A DNA stretch of 64,000 bases from Anaerolineae bacterium. Its GTDB lineage: Bacteria; Chloroflexota; Anaerolineae; Anaerolineales; Anaerolineaceae. The position numbers and the translations under genes are program-made. Shown piece after piece: positions 55,606 through 64,000 of the stretch (positions are counted from its first letter, which is position 1; each line of letters opens with the position of its first letter). Below the pieces are notes generated by a model. The model did no database searches, was not told where the DNA came from, and saw only the letters and a list, made by a program, of their open reading frames with translations. The stretch lies in NCBI GenBank assembly GCA_013178185.1, contig JABLXC010000020.1, positions 25,928 through 89,927 of the forward strand. Direction: 5' to 3'.

Positions 55606-55905
55606 GTTTCTTCCTCCTCAATAGGTTATTGAAGCACTTTAATTCTTTTATGAATCCAGATCTTAAGCGATGATTTATTCTTTCTGTGGGTCTGTTATAA
55701 TTTTTGTAGTAAGGGTTGTCTCTAGCGTAATAATCTTTCTGCTTTTTGAAAACTCTCAAATCAGGTTGGCTGATGATCTTTCTCAAACTGATTTATATAT
55801 AATGAGCGAAATCACGGTGCTTAGCAAACTAATTTTAAGCACTTTTTGTCAAACAAATGTACCGTTTTCGATAGTATCTTTATCATTACCAGGCCAAGCA
55901 ATCTT
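55606..55905. other. 300-base divergent intergenic region
   Basis: Separates the leftward acetyl-CoA synthetase from the rightward glycerate kinase. It is AT-rich, with TATAAT-like boxes at 55696-55701 and 55798-55803 on the plus strand, neither with a good -35. Short frames here have no recognisable similarity. Confidence 0.5.
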
Positions 55906-57267
55906 ATGTTGCACTTAATTGACTCTCTTAGATACCAACTTCCATGTTCCAACCATGAAATCGCTGAGATAATTGCTGCCGCGATAACTGCAGCGGATCC
56001 CGGCGTAGCTGTAAAACGAGTTATGAAGCGCAAAGGTTCGCTCTTACAGATCGGCGATAGCGATTTTGATTTGCGAAAAGTGGGCAGAGTTTTCGTGATA
56101 GCTTTTGGCAAAGCGGCAATCCCGATGACTCAGGCGACCTATGAGATTTTGTCCGATGCGATTGAAGCAGGAGTCGTAATCACCAAACATATAGATTATT
56201 CAAGCGAGCTGGATACCCGGTTTAAGTTGTTTCAGGGCGGGCACCCCATCCCAGACGAGGGAAGCTTGAGAGGTACACAGGCTGTCTTATCCCTCGCCAC
56301 AGATTTGCATAAGGATGACCTGGTTATTTGTTTAGTTTCGGGCGGGGGGTCTGCGCTTTTTACCATGCCGCGTGAAGGGGTAGCGATTGATGACTTACAG
56401 GTTATTATCAGACGGCTGCTTGAATGTGGGGCTACTATTTCGGAGATCAATACTATCCGGAAGCATCTCGATCTTGTAAAAGGCGGGGGTCTGGCGAAAT
56501 TGGTTTCTCCAGCTCGGGTTGCGACTTTGATTTTATCTGACGTCGTTGGCAGCCCAATGGAGATAATTGCTTCTGGTCCTACTGTCCCTGATCCCTCTAC
56601 TTTTGCAGATGCCTGGAAAGTTCTCGAACGTTACAGTTTGCTTGAAGTGACGCCGATGGGAATCTTGAGGACGCTCCAAAATGGTTTGGCAGGCGATCTG
56701 CCGGAAACAGCGAAACCTGGTGAGCGCATTTTTATAGATGTGGAAAATGTGATTGTAGCCGATAACCGGTTATCAGCCATGGCTTCGTTGCGAGCCGCCA
56801 GCCAAAGGGGGTATCATGCCATGCTTTTATCCACTTTTATTCAAGGTGAGGCCAGAATTGTTGGTCAAATTATGGCGGGGGTGCTCAGGGAAATAACTGC
56901 GTCGGGACATCCCGTTCCCCGGCCTGGTTGCGTAATAGCGGGCGGCGAGACGACTGTGACGGTCACCGGAAAGGGGATAGGTGGCCGGAATCTTGAAACT
57001 GGATTGGGTTCTGTTCGTGAATTAGCAGGGCTAAAAAATGTTCTACTGGTTTCACTGGCCAGCGACGGAGAAGATGGGCCAACCGATGCAGCCGGCGCGG
57101 CGGTTACCGGCGATACATTTGCCATCAGCCAGCGGCTCGGTTTGAATATCGATCAATTTCTATTGAATAACGATTCTTATCATTTCTTTGAGCAGGCGGG
57201 CGGGATCATCCGGTGCGGCCCTACCGGAACAAATGTTAATGACCTGGTCTTCCTTTTTGCTTATTAA
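55906..57267 (+). CDS. Glycerate 2-kinase (MOFRL type)
   Basis: Phosphorylates D-glycerate to 2-phosphoglycerate, feeding lower glycolysis. It shows AFGKAAIPM near residue 70, LVSGGGSALFTMP, the TLILSDVVGSPMEIIASGP block and the C-terminal MOFRL domain with LASDGEDGPTDAAGAAV and NNDSYHFF. ATG 55906 is taken as the start (454 residues); an upstream TTG at 55846 is possible. The ribosome-binding site is weak. The 2-hydroxyacid dehydrogenase 1.2 kb away could supply glycerate from hydroxypyruvate. Confidence 0.92.
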   Translation: MLHLIDSLRYQLPCSNHEIAEIIAAAITAADPGVAVKRVMKRKGSLLQIGDSDFDLRKVGRVFVIAFGKAAIPMTQATYEILSDAIEAGVVITKHIDYSSELDTRFKLFQGGHPIPDEGSLRGTQAVLSLATDLHKDDLVICLVSGGGSALFTMPREGVAIDDLQVIIRRLLECGATISEINTIRKHLDLVKGGGLAKLVSPARVATLILSDVVGSPMEIIASGPTVPDPSTFADAWKVLERYSLLEVTPMGILRTLQNGLAGDLPETAKPGERIFIDVENVIVADNRLSAMASLRAASQRGYHAMLLSTFIQGEARIVGQIMAGVLREITASGHPVPRPGCVIAGGETTVTVTGKGIGGRNLETGLGSVRELAGLKNVLLVSLASDGEDGPTDAAGAAVTGDTFAISQRLGLNIDQFLLNNDSYHFFEQAGGIIRCGPTGTNVNDLVFLFAY

Positions 57268-57290
57268 TATCACTTTTACGGGCAATTTTC

Positions 57291-58367
57291 TTATCGCGGC
57301 TCAATGGATAAAACATTATTAAAGCCATCAACGGTTAAATCCCAGACGCTCCCAATCGTTGCTTTCTCATACAGGCCATTATCTGTCGTCCTGTACAGGT
57401 AATTCTCGCCCTTGCCAGTAAAGTAAATCGTGTACATCGCTTCTCTTTCTCCCAGTCTTTGATTCTGAGAGAGATTCGGTTCCGGCCAGACCGCTATGGT
57501 GTCGTTGCCATCTAAAACGACTTGGTCGACTACTGCCCATTCATTAACGGTGTAACTACAATAATCCAGCTTGACAAGGTATTTACATTCTTGTACCACT
57601 TCACCAAGCCCTGAACCTTTGTCAACGACATAAGGGGTACCGCAAACCTCCTCAGAATCTGGAGCGGGCTCATCCTTAGTTTCGTAAACACGTTTTTCGC
57701 AGGAGCCAATTTCAGCTCCTTCTGGGATTTCGTTCAGCCAGCCTTCTCGTTCGACCGCACCGAATTGTTCAATGGCAACAGAGTGCTGCCATGTTCTTTG
57801 ATCAACTGTCGCGGTTATTGTGTCTCTTTTAAACAAGCCACTAAACAGAAAAACCAGCAGGCCACAACCAACGATCACCCCCAGGCCAAGCAGAATGAGC
57901 ATGAGCGGGGATAATTTTTTGGCAGCGGGGGGCTGCTGGGCAAGTTGTTGAGGCGCTATTTGCGCCAGACTGCCGCCACAATTCATGCAAAACTGGTAGT
58001 TACCTGGATTCATGGAGGCGCAATGGGGGCATTTTATTTCTTTTGACTCGCTGGATTTGTAGGAGCCCAGGATCTGGCCGCTTGCACGCTGCTTACCTGC
58101 GGTCAAATCTGCACTGCACTGGCTGCAAGATTTTGCATCTGCAGTGTTTCTGGCACCACAAAACCCACAATGGATGTCTGCCTGAACCGCGGCTGGGGTG
58201 ATCGTCTCTTTATCGATTATTTTTTCTTCCTGGGCGCGCTGAAACGCTACATTTTCTGGCTGTGGAGAGCCGCAACCACTGCAGATCTTTTTCGTCCCAG
58301 GGTTTTTCATGTTGCAATTTGGGCATATCCATTCTAACTCGACGAATCCAACTGTTTTGCGAGCCAT
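57291..58367 (-). CDS. Membrane protein with three N-terminal zinc ribbons
   Basis: A 358-residue protein with three four-cysteine ribbons: Cys15/18/29/32 (with Trp13, RanBP2-like WICPNC spacing), Cys67/70/81/84 and Cys113/116/127/130. A Pro/Gln-rich linker leads to one membrane helix (about 153-178) and a C-terminal domain of about 180 residues, presumably outside, with four cysteines. Its function is not recognised. The layout suggests a cytoplasmic binding module coupled to an outer sensor or scaffold. AAGGGA precedes the ATG. Confidence 0.8.
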   Translation of the reverse strand: MARKTVGFVELEWICPNCNMKNPGTKKICSGCGSPQPENVAFQRAQEEKIIDKETITPAAVQADIHCGFCGARNTADAKSCSQCSADLTAGKQRASGQILGSYKSSESKEIKCPHCASMNPGNYQFCMNCGGSLAQIAPQQLAQQPPAAKKLSPLMLILLGLGVIVGCGLLVFLFSGLFKRDTITATVDQRTWQHSVAIEQFGAVEREGWLNEIPEGAEIGSCEKRVYETKDEPAPDSEEVCGTPYVVDKGSGLGEVVQECKYLVKLDYCSYTVNEWAVVDQVVLDGNDTIAVWPEPNLSQNQRLGEREAMYTIYFTGKGENYLYRTTDNGLYEKATIGSVWDLTVDGFNNVLSIEPR

Positions 58368-58448
58368 ATCTTTTTCCCTTGCAGGTAATATGAGAATCTC
58401 GAATAGACAAACTTTTCAAGGCCGATCTTATTAACATTTTACCCTGTT

Positions 58449-59432
58449 TTATTTACTATAGATTTGCGGGTTGGCACAGAAGGGTAGCCGTTTGCCCTCC
58501 AAACCGGCGATAAGGTTATCAACCGCCATGTGCGCCATTCTCTGGCGGGTATGGATACTGGCGCTGGCGATGTGAGGGGTAATCAACACGTTTTTCATTC
58601 TCAAAAGGGGGCTTTCGGCTGGAATAGGCTCTGGTTCAAACACATCCAATGCTGCGCCCGCAATGACTTTATTGATTAACGCCCATTCCAGCGCTGTCGG
58701 ATCGATTACGCTGCCTCGGGATGTATTGATCAATAGAGCTGTTTTTTTCATTTGCGCTAGCCGCTCTTTATTGATCAAATGATATGTAGTCTCAGAAAGA
58801 TACGTGTGAAGAGAAAGAAAATCAGATTGTGAAAGGATTTCATCCAACGTGCAAAATTCTACATTAAGTTCGTTTTCCAGGTCAATGTGACGTTCTGGAT
58901 CGGTATAAAGAATGCGCATATTGAAACCGCGTGCTCGACGAGCGACCGCTTGCCCAATCCGGCCAAATCCAATAATCCCCAGCGTGGCGCCATAAACGTC
59001 ATACCCTACCAGAACATCTGGTCCCCATGGTTTCCATATTCCCTGGCTGACCTCTAATGCTGCTTCATGGATTCTGCGGGCTAAAGACAGGAGGAGAGCC
59101 CAAGTGAAATCTGCACAAGTTTCGGTCAGGACGCCGGGAGTGTGCCCAACAGGAATTCCCTTTTCGGTAGCAGTTTTTATATCAATATTGTCATAACCAA
59201 CTGCCATCTGGCTGATAACCTTTAGACCAGGGTTTGCTGAAGAAATCACGTTGGAGGTAAGTGGATCGGTTAATAAGGTAATGACCCCGTCAACCTGAGC
59301 AATTTTTTGCTTTAAGAATTCTTCTGAGGGAGGTGTTTCACCAGGCCAGATATCAACTTCAGCAAAGCTTTTTAGCCGAGAGACAGCGTCTGGATGGATA
59401 TTCCTGGTGATGAATATTTTTTTTGTTTGCAT
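58449..59432 (-). CDS. D-2-hydroxyacid dehydrogenase (glyoxylate/hydroxypyruvate reductase-like)
   Basis: A 327-residue NAD(P)-dependent reductase. It shows the cofactor motif GIIGFGRIG at 152-160, an Asp after the second strand (YTDPERH), and catalytic residues Arg239 (NTSRGSVID), Glu268 (VFEPEPIP) and His287 (ITPHIASA). The sequence is closest to GyaR/GRHPR glyoxylate reductases. With the glycerate 2-kinase it could convert hydroxypyruvate to glycerate to 2-phosphoglycerate. CAGGAG precedes the ATG. Confidence 0.92.
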   Translation of the reverse strand: MQTKKIFITRNIHPDAVSRLKSFAEVDIWPGETPPSEEFLKQKIAQVDGVITLLTDPLTSNVISSANPGLKVISQMAVGYDNIDIKTATEKGIPVGHTPGVLTETCADFTWALLLSLARRIHEAALEVSQGIWKPWGPDVLVGYDVYGATLGIIGFGRIGQAVARRARGFNMRILYTDPERHIDLENELNVEFCTLDEILSQSDFLSLHTYLSETTYHLINKERLAQMKKTALLINTSRGSVIDPTALEWALINKVIAGAALDVFEPEPIPAESPLLRMKNVLITPHIASASIHTRQRMAHMAVDNLIAGLEGKRLPFCANPQIYSK

Positions 59433-59469
59433 ACTATCGCGCTCCTGTTTTTGGGGAACGGAATTGAGA

Positions 59470-60015
59470 TTACTGGCTTCTGGTTGTAAAAATTACAGCG
59501 TTCTGACGCACTAACAAATAAGGCACTCGGAAAATCCCTAATGCTGAGAGGATAGGGGAGCTGATTTCAGCGTCATATATTGCAGTAAAGTTTTCTCTCG
59601 TAATTTCTAAGTATTTTGCCAGATTTGATTGCATGGACATGCGCATAAAACCATCTACTTTAAATGCCCCGACAAGCACGGAAATTGGAGTCATCTGCCG
59701 ATTCGGCTCGGATGGATCGTAGTCCAGGGGATCTTTGGCAGGAGGGATCAAGTGAAATGCAATAACCTTTTCGGTGGGGACGTGGATTTCAGAAAATGTC
59801 ATTGGCTTCAAGGATTCTACTGGCGCGGTTGTGATCAACATCTTTGCATTGTAGATCCGGATGACTTCGGGAGCAAGGTTGGTGCGCAGCCAAGTGCTTA
59901 CTCGAACTTGTTCCTTGATTACAATTTCTCCCCAGCAGAGCTTATTGTGGGTATACGCCATCACAGCCGCCGATTTTTCTCCGGTGACAACCATGGAAGC
60001 GGTTTGATTTTCCAT
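59470..60015 (-). CDS. Conserved-looking protein of unknown function
   Basis: A 181-residue soluble protein without signal or membrane segment. A notable central stretch HLIPPAKDPLDYDPSEPNR divides two halves, each with mixed beta and helix propensity; the halves may be distantly repeated. No enzyme motif is recognised. It lies 28 bases after the threonine-dehydrogenase-like gene and 37 bases before the hydroxyacid dehydrogenase gene, so it is probably in their operon. Confidence 0.72.
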   Translation of the reverse strand: MENQTASMVVTGEKSAAVMAYTHNKLCWGEIVIKEQVRVSTWLRTNLAPEVIRIYNAKMLITTAPVESLKPMTFSEIHVPTEKVIAFHLIPPAKDPLDYDPSEPNRQMTPISVLVGAFKVDGFMRMSMQSNLAKYLEITRENFTAIYDAEISSPILSALGIFRVPYLLVRQNAVIFTTRSQ

Positions 60016-60043
60016 TTGAAGCCCTATCTTTTTCTATTTAGCA

Positions 60044-61078
60044 TTAGCTTGCTTTTTCGGGGTCCCGGTATCTCTTTTGAACGGCGGGGATAAGATATTC
60101 GGTAAATGCCTTTTCTAAAGAATAATCCGGGTTCCAATTCCAGTCATTTCTTGCCGCGGAATCGTCAATGTCGACTGGCCAGCTATCGACAATTGCCTGG
60201 CGGGATTTATGCGGCGAGAAAGTAATCTCTGCAGCGGGAAAGGATTGTTTGACGATCTCATGAATTTTTTGAGCAGTGGGGCAGAAACTGGTCACATTAT
60301 ACACGAGTTGGGAGAGGTTCTCGCGAGGAGCTTGCTCGAGTAACAACAGAGACTTAATAGCATCCGGCATGGCCATGAAGGGCAATTGAGTATCTGGACG
60401 GACAAAGCAGACATATGGTAGCCCCTGTGCAGCGTGGTGTAGCATTTCGGGGGCGTAATCGCTTGTCCCTCCTGTTGGCAACGTGTCTGCGGAAATTAGA
60501 CCCGGAAACCGGATACAGCGAAAATCGATCGTAGATTTTCGCTGTTCCACCGCAAGCTGACGATAGTGTGTTGAATAATACCTACCCAAATGTTCACAAT
60601 ATAATTTATTGCAACCGTACATTGTGGTGGGGTAGAGCCATTCATTTTCTTTTACTTTACCCACTTTGTTTTTTGTTTCAAGATTGGGGATGCCATAGGC
60701 TGCGATGGAACTTGGGTAAAGAAATTTGACCGGGCGGCCCTGCCATTCGGATTGCTCAACTGCAAGGCGCAATAGATTGAGTGTTCCCTCCACGTTGATG
60801 CGGTGGGCTGTCTCTGGATTGTATTCGGCTTTTGTAGAAAGAATGGATGCCAGGTGGTAGATGGTCTGAATCTCATATTCCACAACCATCCGGCCCAGCA
60901 ACATGCCATCCAGGATATCCCCCACGATATATCTTTCACAACAGGCTCTTAGTTCTTGATCGAGAGGCTGGACATCTAGTGCAACAATGCGCTTATTCTC
61001 CATTTTTGCCAGGTGTGAAATGAGCCCATGCCCCATTTCGCCATTGGCGCCTGTGATCAGTACGACCTCTTTTCGCAT
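60044..61078 (-). CDS. NAD-dependent epimerase, L-threonine 3-dehydrogenase-like
   Basis: Extended SDR of 344 residues. It shows NAD motif GANGEMG at 10-16, HLASILSTKAE, YPSSIAAYG and catalytic Tyr154 and Lys158 in YGCNK. RFPGLISADTLPTGGTSDYA and FVRPDTQLPFMAMPDA match the SDR-type threonine dehydrogenases that yield 2-amino-3-ketobutyrate. No glycine C-acetyltransferase is beside it. A sugar epimerase is the alternative. It may be the first gene of an operon with the unknown protein and the hydroxyacid dehydrogenase. Confidence 0.82.
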   Translation of the reverse strand: MRKEVVLITGANGEMGHGLISHLAKMENKRIVALDVQPLDQELRACCERYIVGDILDGMLLGRMVVEYEIQTIYHLASILSTKAEYNPETAHRINVEGTLNLLRLAVEQSEWQGRPVKFLYPSSIAAYGIPNLETKNKVGKVKENEWLYPTTMYGCNKLYCEHLGRYYSTHYRQLAVEQRKSTIDFRCIRFPGLISADTLPTGGTSDYAPEMLHHAAQGLPYVCFVRPDTQLPFMAMPDAIKSLLLLEQAPRENLSQLVYNVTSFCPTAQKIHEIVKQSFPAAEITFSPHKSRQAIVDSWPVDIDDSAARNDWNWNPDYSLEKAFTEYLIPAVQKRYRDPEKAS

Positions 61079-61196
61079 ATTGTCACTCGCTTTCTGATTT
61101 GGTTATGATGGAGCTGAGAAACAGTACAAAAAAAATTAGATCAACTGGATTTTGTTCATTCGATTGTGGAGCGCTAGCTGTTGTTCACCATTTATT

Positions 61197-61334
61197 TTAC
61201 CAATTAATGGTGGGTTGTGAACACAGATAACAAGGTAAGTGTGTCTCCCGAAGATGATTGGCAACTTTTTTGCCGGCACCGTTGGCGACGCCCGAAAGCA
61301 AGATACCTGTAGGCGGTGATTTTTGCAAACTTTT
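61197..61334 (-). pseudogene. Possible SDR fragment
   Basis: In the 357-base gap before secF, a short minus-strand frame (stop to stop) reads PPTGILLSGVANGAGKKVAN followed by HLRE. It has a GxxxGxG pattern as at the start of short-chain dehydrogenases. It has no ATG, ends after about 45 codons, and lies beside an SDR gene. It may be a decayed gene start or chance. Otherwise this gap holds only the secDF terminator. Confidence 0.25.
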
Positions 61335-61371
61335 CTACAACCCACCAGTAAAGGGACAGATACCAATATAA

Positions 61372-61409
61372 AAAAGAAAGACAGGGTTCTAAAATAATGA
61401 ACCCTGTCT
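61372..61409 (-). terminator. Rho-independent terminator of secD-secF
   Basis: A perfect 11-base stem, 61379-61389 with 61399-61409, and a nine-base loop. On the minus strand it is followed by TTCTTTTTTATATT, just after the secF stop. Confidence 0.87.
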
Positions 61410-61435
61410 GATTTTACAGCAGTAATTTTTTAAAG

Positions 61436-62359
61436 TTAAACCGCGGCGGTTTTGTTTTTGCGGAACCAGTTTTTCCACTCTTTATTTTCCCAGACGACGA
61501 GGAAGGGAGCCGCAATAAAGATGGAAGAGTAGGTGCCCATGAACAACCCGACGAGGAGAATGATGGCAAATTCACGCAGTGTTACGCCGCCCAACAAAGC
61601 AAGCGCGAGCAGCATGAACTCAGAAGTCATCAACTGGGTATTAATGGATCGCTGGAGAGTCTGGACAATGGAGTGATTTGCCAGTTTTTCGAACGAGAGT
61701 TTACGGTAAATATTGCTGTTTTCCCGAATGCGATCGAATACGACAATTTTGTCCTGTACTGAAAAACCTATTACAGTTAACAAAGCTGTGAGAAAGAGGG
61801 AATCTACCTGCCACCCGAGGAAATGACCACCGATTGCGGAGAGGCTCAGTACGACCAGGCCATCGTGGATCATCGCAATGATTGCGCAGACCCCGTACCG
61901 GAAAGCATGTTGAATGCCGCGAAAAGCAAATGTTATATAGATGATAACACCCAATGCAGCCACAGCAACGGCGAGCCCGGCGCGATTAGTTACTTCTTGA
62001 CCGATTGTGGCGCCTACGGTGTCAAATCGCAACACGGTTACGGTGTCATTGAACCGGCTGTTGATTTCCTGCAAAATTTCATTTCTCTTTGCATCATCAA
62101 GTTCCCTGGATCGAATAATTCGAATCCCGTCCGCAGCTGTTTGCACCTGAACATCTGTTACCCCCAAATCGTTGTAAAGGTTCACAATTTCTGCTGGTTG
62201 AGGCGCTTTGTTGAGAGAAAATTGCACTTCAAGGATGCTGCCGCCTGTAAAATCGATCGCTAATGGCAATCCCCAAACCAACATAATAATCAGACCGGGA
62301 ACGATTAGAAATAAAGAAATCGAGAAGAAAATATAGCGTTTTCCAAGGATGTTCAGCAT
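61436..62359 (-). CDS. secF: Protein translocase subunit SecF
   Basis: A 307-residue integral membrane component of the SecDF complex that helps proteins pass through SecYEG using the proton gradient. It has six helices, an early outer domain with LAIDFTGGSILEVQF, and the VIGFSVQDKIVVFDRIREN and TLREFAIILLVGLFMGTYSSIFIA blocks typical of SecF. It starts ten bases after secD with AAGGA upstream, and the operon ends in a strong terminator. Confidence 0.96.
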   Translation of the reverse strand: MLNILGKRYIFFSISLFLIVPGLIIMLVWGLPLAIDFTGGSILEVQFSLNKAPQPAEIVNLYNDLGVTDVQVQTAADGIRIIRSRELDDAKRNEILQEINSRFNDTVTVLRFDTVGATIGQEVTNRAGLAVAVAALGVIIYITFAFRGIQHAFRYGVCAIIAMIHDGLVVLSLSAIGGHFLGWQVDSLFLTALLTVIGFSVQDKIVVFDRIRENSNIYRKLSFEKLANHSIVQTLQRSINTQLMTSEFMLLALALLGGVTLREFAIILLVGLFMGTYSSIFIAAPFLVVWENKEWKNWFRKNKTAAV

Positions 62360-62369
62360 TTTTTATCCT

Positions 62370-63776
62370 TTAAGCGCCAAACCACTGGCGATGGTTGGCA
62401 GGATTGATAAAATCTATAACAATGTTTAGCAATGTTCGGGTGACAAAAATTGCACTGAGAAGGCTGACGGCGACGCCGAGAGCCAGTGTAACTGCGAACC
62501 CTTTTACAATGGTTGCTCCGAAAGTAGAACCAAACCAATATAAGATTACGCTTGTAATAATCGTGGCAATGTTCGAGTCTCGAATGGAAGGCCAAGCTCT
62601 TTTCCAGCCGAGATCGACAGATTGTTGAAGGGTGCGACCATTACGGAGCTCTTCTTTTAACCGCTCGAAAATTAGAATATTGGCGTCGAGGGCGCCTCCG
62701 GTGCTCAACAGGAAACCTGCAATGCCTGCCAGAGTCAGGGTAACAGGGATCAGTTTGAAAATCGCCAAAGTGAGTAAGGCGTAATTCAGAATTGCCAGAA
62801 TGGCAACCACCCCCGGTAACCGGTAATAGATAATCATGAAAAGAGTCACAATGGCAAAACCGATCAGGCCGGCAATCATACTTTTATTCAAGGAATCTTG
62901 TCCTAATGTTGGGCCGATGACGCGGCTTTCGACGACCTTTAAAGGCACCGGCAACGAGCCGTACCGTAGTTGAATCGCCAGTGCATTGGCCTGATCTACG
63001 GTAAAGTTTCCTTCAATCACACCGCTCCCCTCGGTAATGGCAGAGTTGATTACTGGAACCGATATCACTTTTTTATCCAAGACAATGCCCAAGTATTTGC
63101 CAACATTCTTGGTTGTGAAATCCGCGAATATTTTTTGCCCTTGAGCAGTCAGCTCAAATGCGACCACAGGTTTGCCGAGGTTATTCGTGGTCACAGAGAC
63201 TGTTTTTAAGTCTGTACCGGTCATGACGGTTGTCCATATTTTGTCTTCAGTGGGCGCTGGTGTTGGTTGGGTATCGTTTGACGTGGCTTCAGTTTGAGTA
63301 GTCGCTGCTTCGGGGGTTGGTTGTTCTACTTGACCTGTCTGACCTAGAGAAGTCTTGATCAGCGAACCTTCCTGAACTGGAGTTGATCCCATATCCACGA
63401 ACTCGAGCTGGCCAGTTTCTTTGAGGACTGCGATAACCTCTTCTGTATTCGTCAGGCCAGGGAATTCTCCTAAAATACGGCGGCTGCCAGCGACCTGGAA
63501 CACAACCTCGCTGACGCCCAACCCGTTTGAGCGGTTTTCAAGAATTTGTTTTGCATCTTCTAATTGCTCAGCGGTGATTGTAGATCCAGCAGGTAATTTC
63601 TCATCATCGACTTCGAGTAATACCTGCATTCCCCCCTGTAAGTCAAGCCCAAGCACCGTTTTTAGGTCTCTTTTAAAATCGCCGATCTTGATACCAGCAT
63701 TGCCGGGCAGATCTATCCAAATTGCAATTGCAAGAAGTATGAGAATTATTATCAGATTGATGTAGCGTCGATTCAT
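62370..63776 (-). CDS. secD: Protein translocase subunit SecD
   Basis: A 469-residue partner of SecF. It has an N-terminal helix, [14 protein letters not shown], a long periplasmic P1 region with a Thr/Gln/Pro-rich insert near 165-195, then six helices with [29 protein letters not shown]. It is shorter than E. coli SecD (615 residues), as in many Gram-positive-like lineages. ATG 63776 is chosen, with GGAGG ten bases upstream; a longer start gives a non-family extension. secF follows in the same operon. Confidence 0.95.
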   Translation of the reverse strand: MNRRYINLIIILILLAIAIWIDLPGNAGIKIGDFKRDLKTVLGLDLQGGMQVLLEVDDEKLPAGSTITAEQLEDAKQILENRSNGLGVSEVVFQVAGSRRILGEFPGLTNTEEVIAVLKETGQLEFVDMGSTPVQEGSLIKTSLGQTGQVEQPTPEAATTQTEATSNDTQPTPAPTEDKIWTTVMTGTDLKTVSVTTNNLGKPVVAFELTAQGQKIFADFTTKNVGKYLGIVLDKKVISVPVINSAITEGSGVIEGNFTVDQANALAIQLRYGSLPVPLKVVESRVIGPTLGQDSLNKSMIAGLIGFAIVTLFMIIYYRLPGVVAILAILNYALLTLAIFKLIPVTLTLAGIAGFLLSTGGALDANILIFERLKEELRNGRTLQQSVDLGWKRAWPSIRDSNIATIITSVILYWFGSTFGATIVKGFAVTLALGVAVSLLSAIFVTRTLLNIVIDFINPANHRQWFGA

Positions 63777-63830
63777 TCGTGAGGGGCCTCCATTTGGACA
63801 AATGCCAGCTTGCGGCTGACGCAACGAATG

Positions 63831-63861
63831 ATTATAACCCCATTACTAATTTTTGTGTAAA
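63831..63861 (-). promoter_or_regulatory. Candidate promoter of secD-secF
   Basis: Minus-strand TTTACA (63856-63861) and perfect TATAAT (63831-63836) separated by 19 bases, about 55 bases before the secD ATG. The spacer is slightly long. Confidence 0.5.
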
Positions 63862-63906
63862 AGCGGGAGTGAGGGAAGTGGCTAAATCTTGGGTTATAAT
63901 ATACGC

Positions 63907-64000
63907 ATGAACGAATGTCCGAAATGTCATCGAACTGAAAGACAGCACCGATCTGGAAAGACACCGAGTGGCAGTCAACGATATCGCTGCATGTATTGCC
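63907..64000 (+). CDS. Start of a probable IS1-like transposase (zinc-finger N terminus), cut by the window edge
   Basis: The first 31 codons read MNECPKCHRTERQHRSGKT and continue to QRYRCMYC. The CxxC...RYRCxxC pattern is that of the zinc-binding N terminus (InsA domain) of IS1-family and related transposases. A perfect TATAAT lies at 63895-63900, six bases before the ATG, so the transcript may be leaderless. The rest is outside the window, so whether the element is intact is unknown; another zinc-finger protein is possible. Confidence 0.55.
   Translation, partial: MNECPKCHRTERQHRSGKTPSGSQRYRCMYC

Noticed and set aside
55670..55918. A small hydrophobic plus-strand frame of 82 codons
   Set aside because: No ribosome-binding site, overlaps the glycerate kinase start, and has the composition expected of AT-rich intergenic DNA.
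1..64000. CRISPR arrays, prophage, rRNA genes
   Set aside because: No regularly spaced direct repeats, phage structural genes or rRNA sequence were seen.

Overview
The window reads as chromosomal DNA of a moderate-GC bacterium. The gene mix suggests a fermentative or anaerobic Chloroflexota, probably close to class Anaerolineae: a fused transaldolase/glucose-6-phosphate isomerase, a single-chain ADP-forming acetyl-CoA synthetase beside acetate kinase, separate SecD and SecF, a glycerol-3-phosphate dehydrogenase with a membrane electron path, and a large exopolysaccharide locus. The taxonomy is inferred from gene content, not from a marker gene.

Layout. 1-10.7 kb is housekeeping: NERD-domain membrane protein, PlsX, tRNA-Leu(GAG), polyprenyl synthase, TatD, phosphohexomutase, cysteine desulfurase with MnmA, cold-shock protein with a long leader, TrmI, CoA-type NUDIX and ribosomal L25. 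10.75-16.6 kb holds aspartate kinase and an operon of glycerol kinase, a GlpA flavoprotein and SdhB/SdhC/SdhD-like subunits. No SdhA is present, so the GlpA protein may be the flavoprotein of this membrane complex. 16.65-35.4 kb is a leftward exopolysaccharide cluster: LCP ligase, glycosyltransferases, flippase, polymerase-like protein, asparagine synthase-like protein, FkbM methyltransferase, GDP-mannose 3,5-epimerase, initiating phosphoglycosyltransferase and a Wzc-type tyrosine kinase. A decayed ISLre2-type transposase fragment lies between this cluster and rightward rfbB-rfbA.

38-48 kb carries a TrmH-type methyltransferase, the tkt-rpiB-tal/pgi pentose-phosphate operon, a TlpA/Lgt-like pair, and ackA followed by a degenerate acetate kinase paralogue. 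47.7-53.3 kb is a second surface-sugar cluster (RffA/WecE aminotransferase, methyltransferase, WbqC, GT2, GT-C-like protein). With rfbB/rfbA it could make a dTDP-4-amino-4,6-dideoxy sugar. 53.5-61 kb holds ADP-forming acetyl-CoA synthetase, glycerate 2-kinase, a zinc-ribbon membrane protein, a 2-hydroxyacid dehydrogenase, an unknown protein and a threonine-dehydrogenase-like epimerase. The window ends with secD-secF and the start of a probable IS1-like transposase.

Most notable are the GlpK-GlpA-SdhBCD operon, the active/inactive-looking acetate kinase pair, the strongly pyrimidine-rich polymerase gene, the divergent Lgt-like protein, and the cold-shock leader with a terminator-like hairpin.
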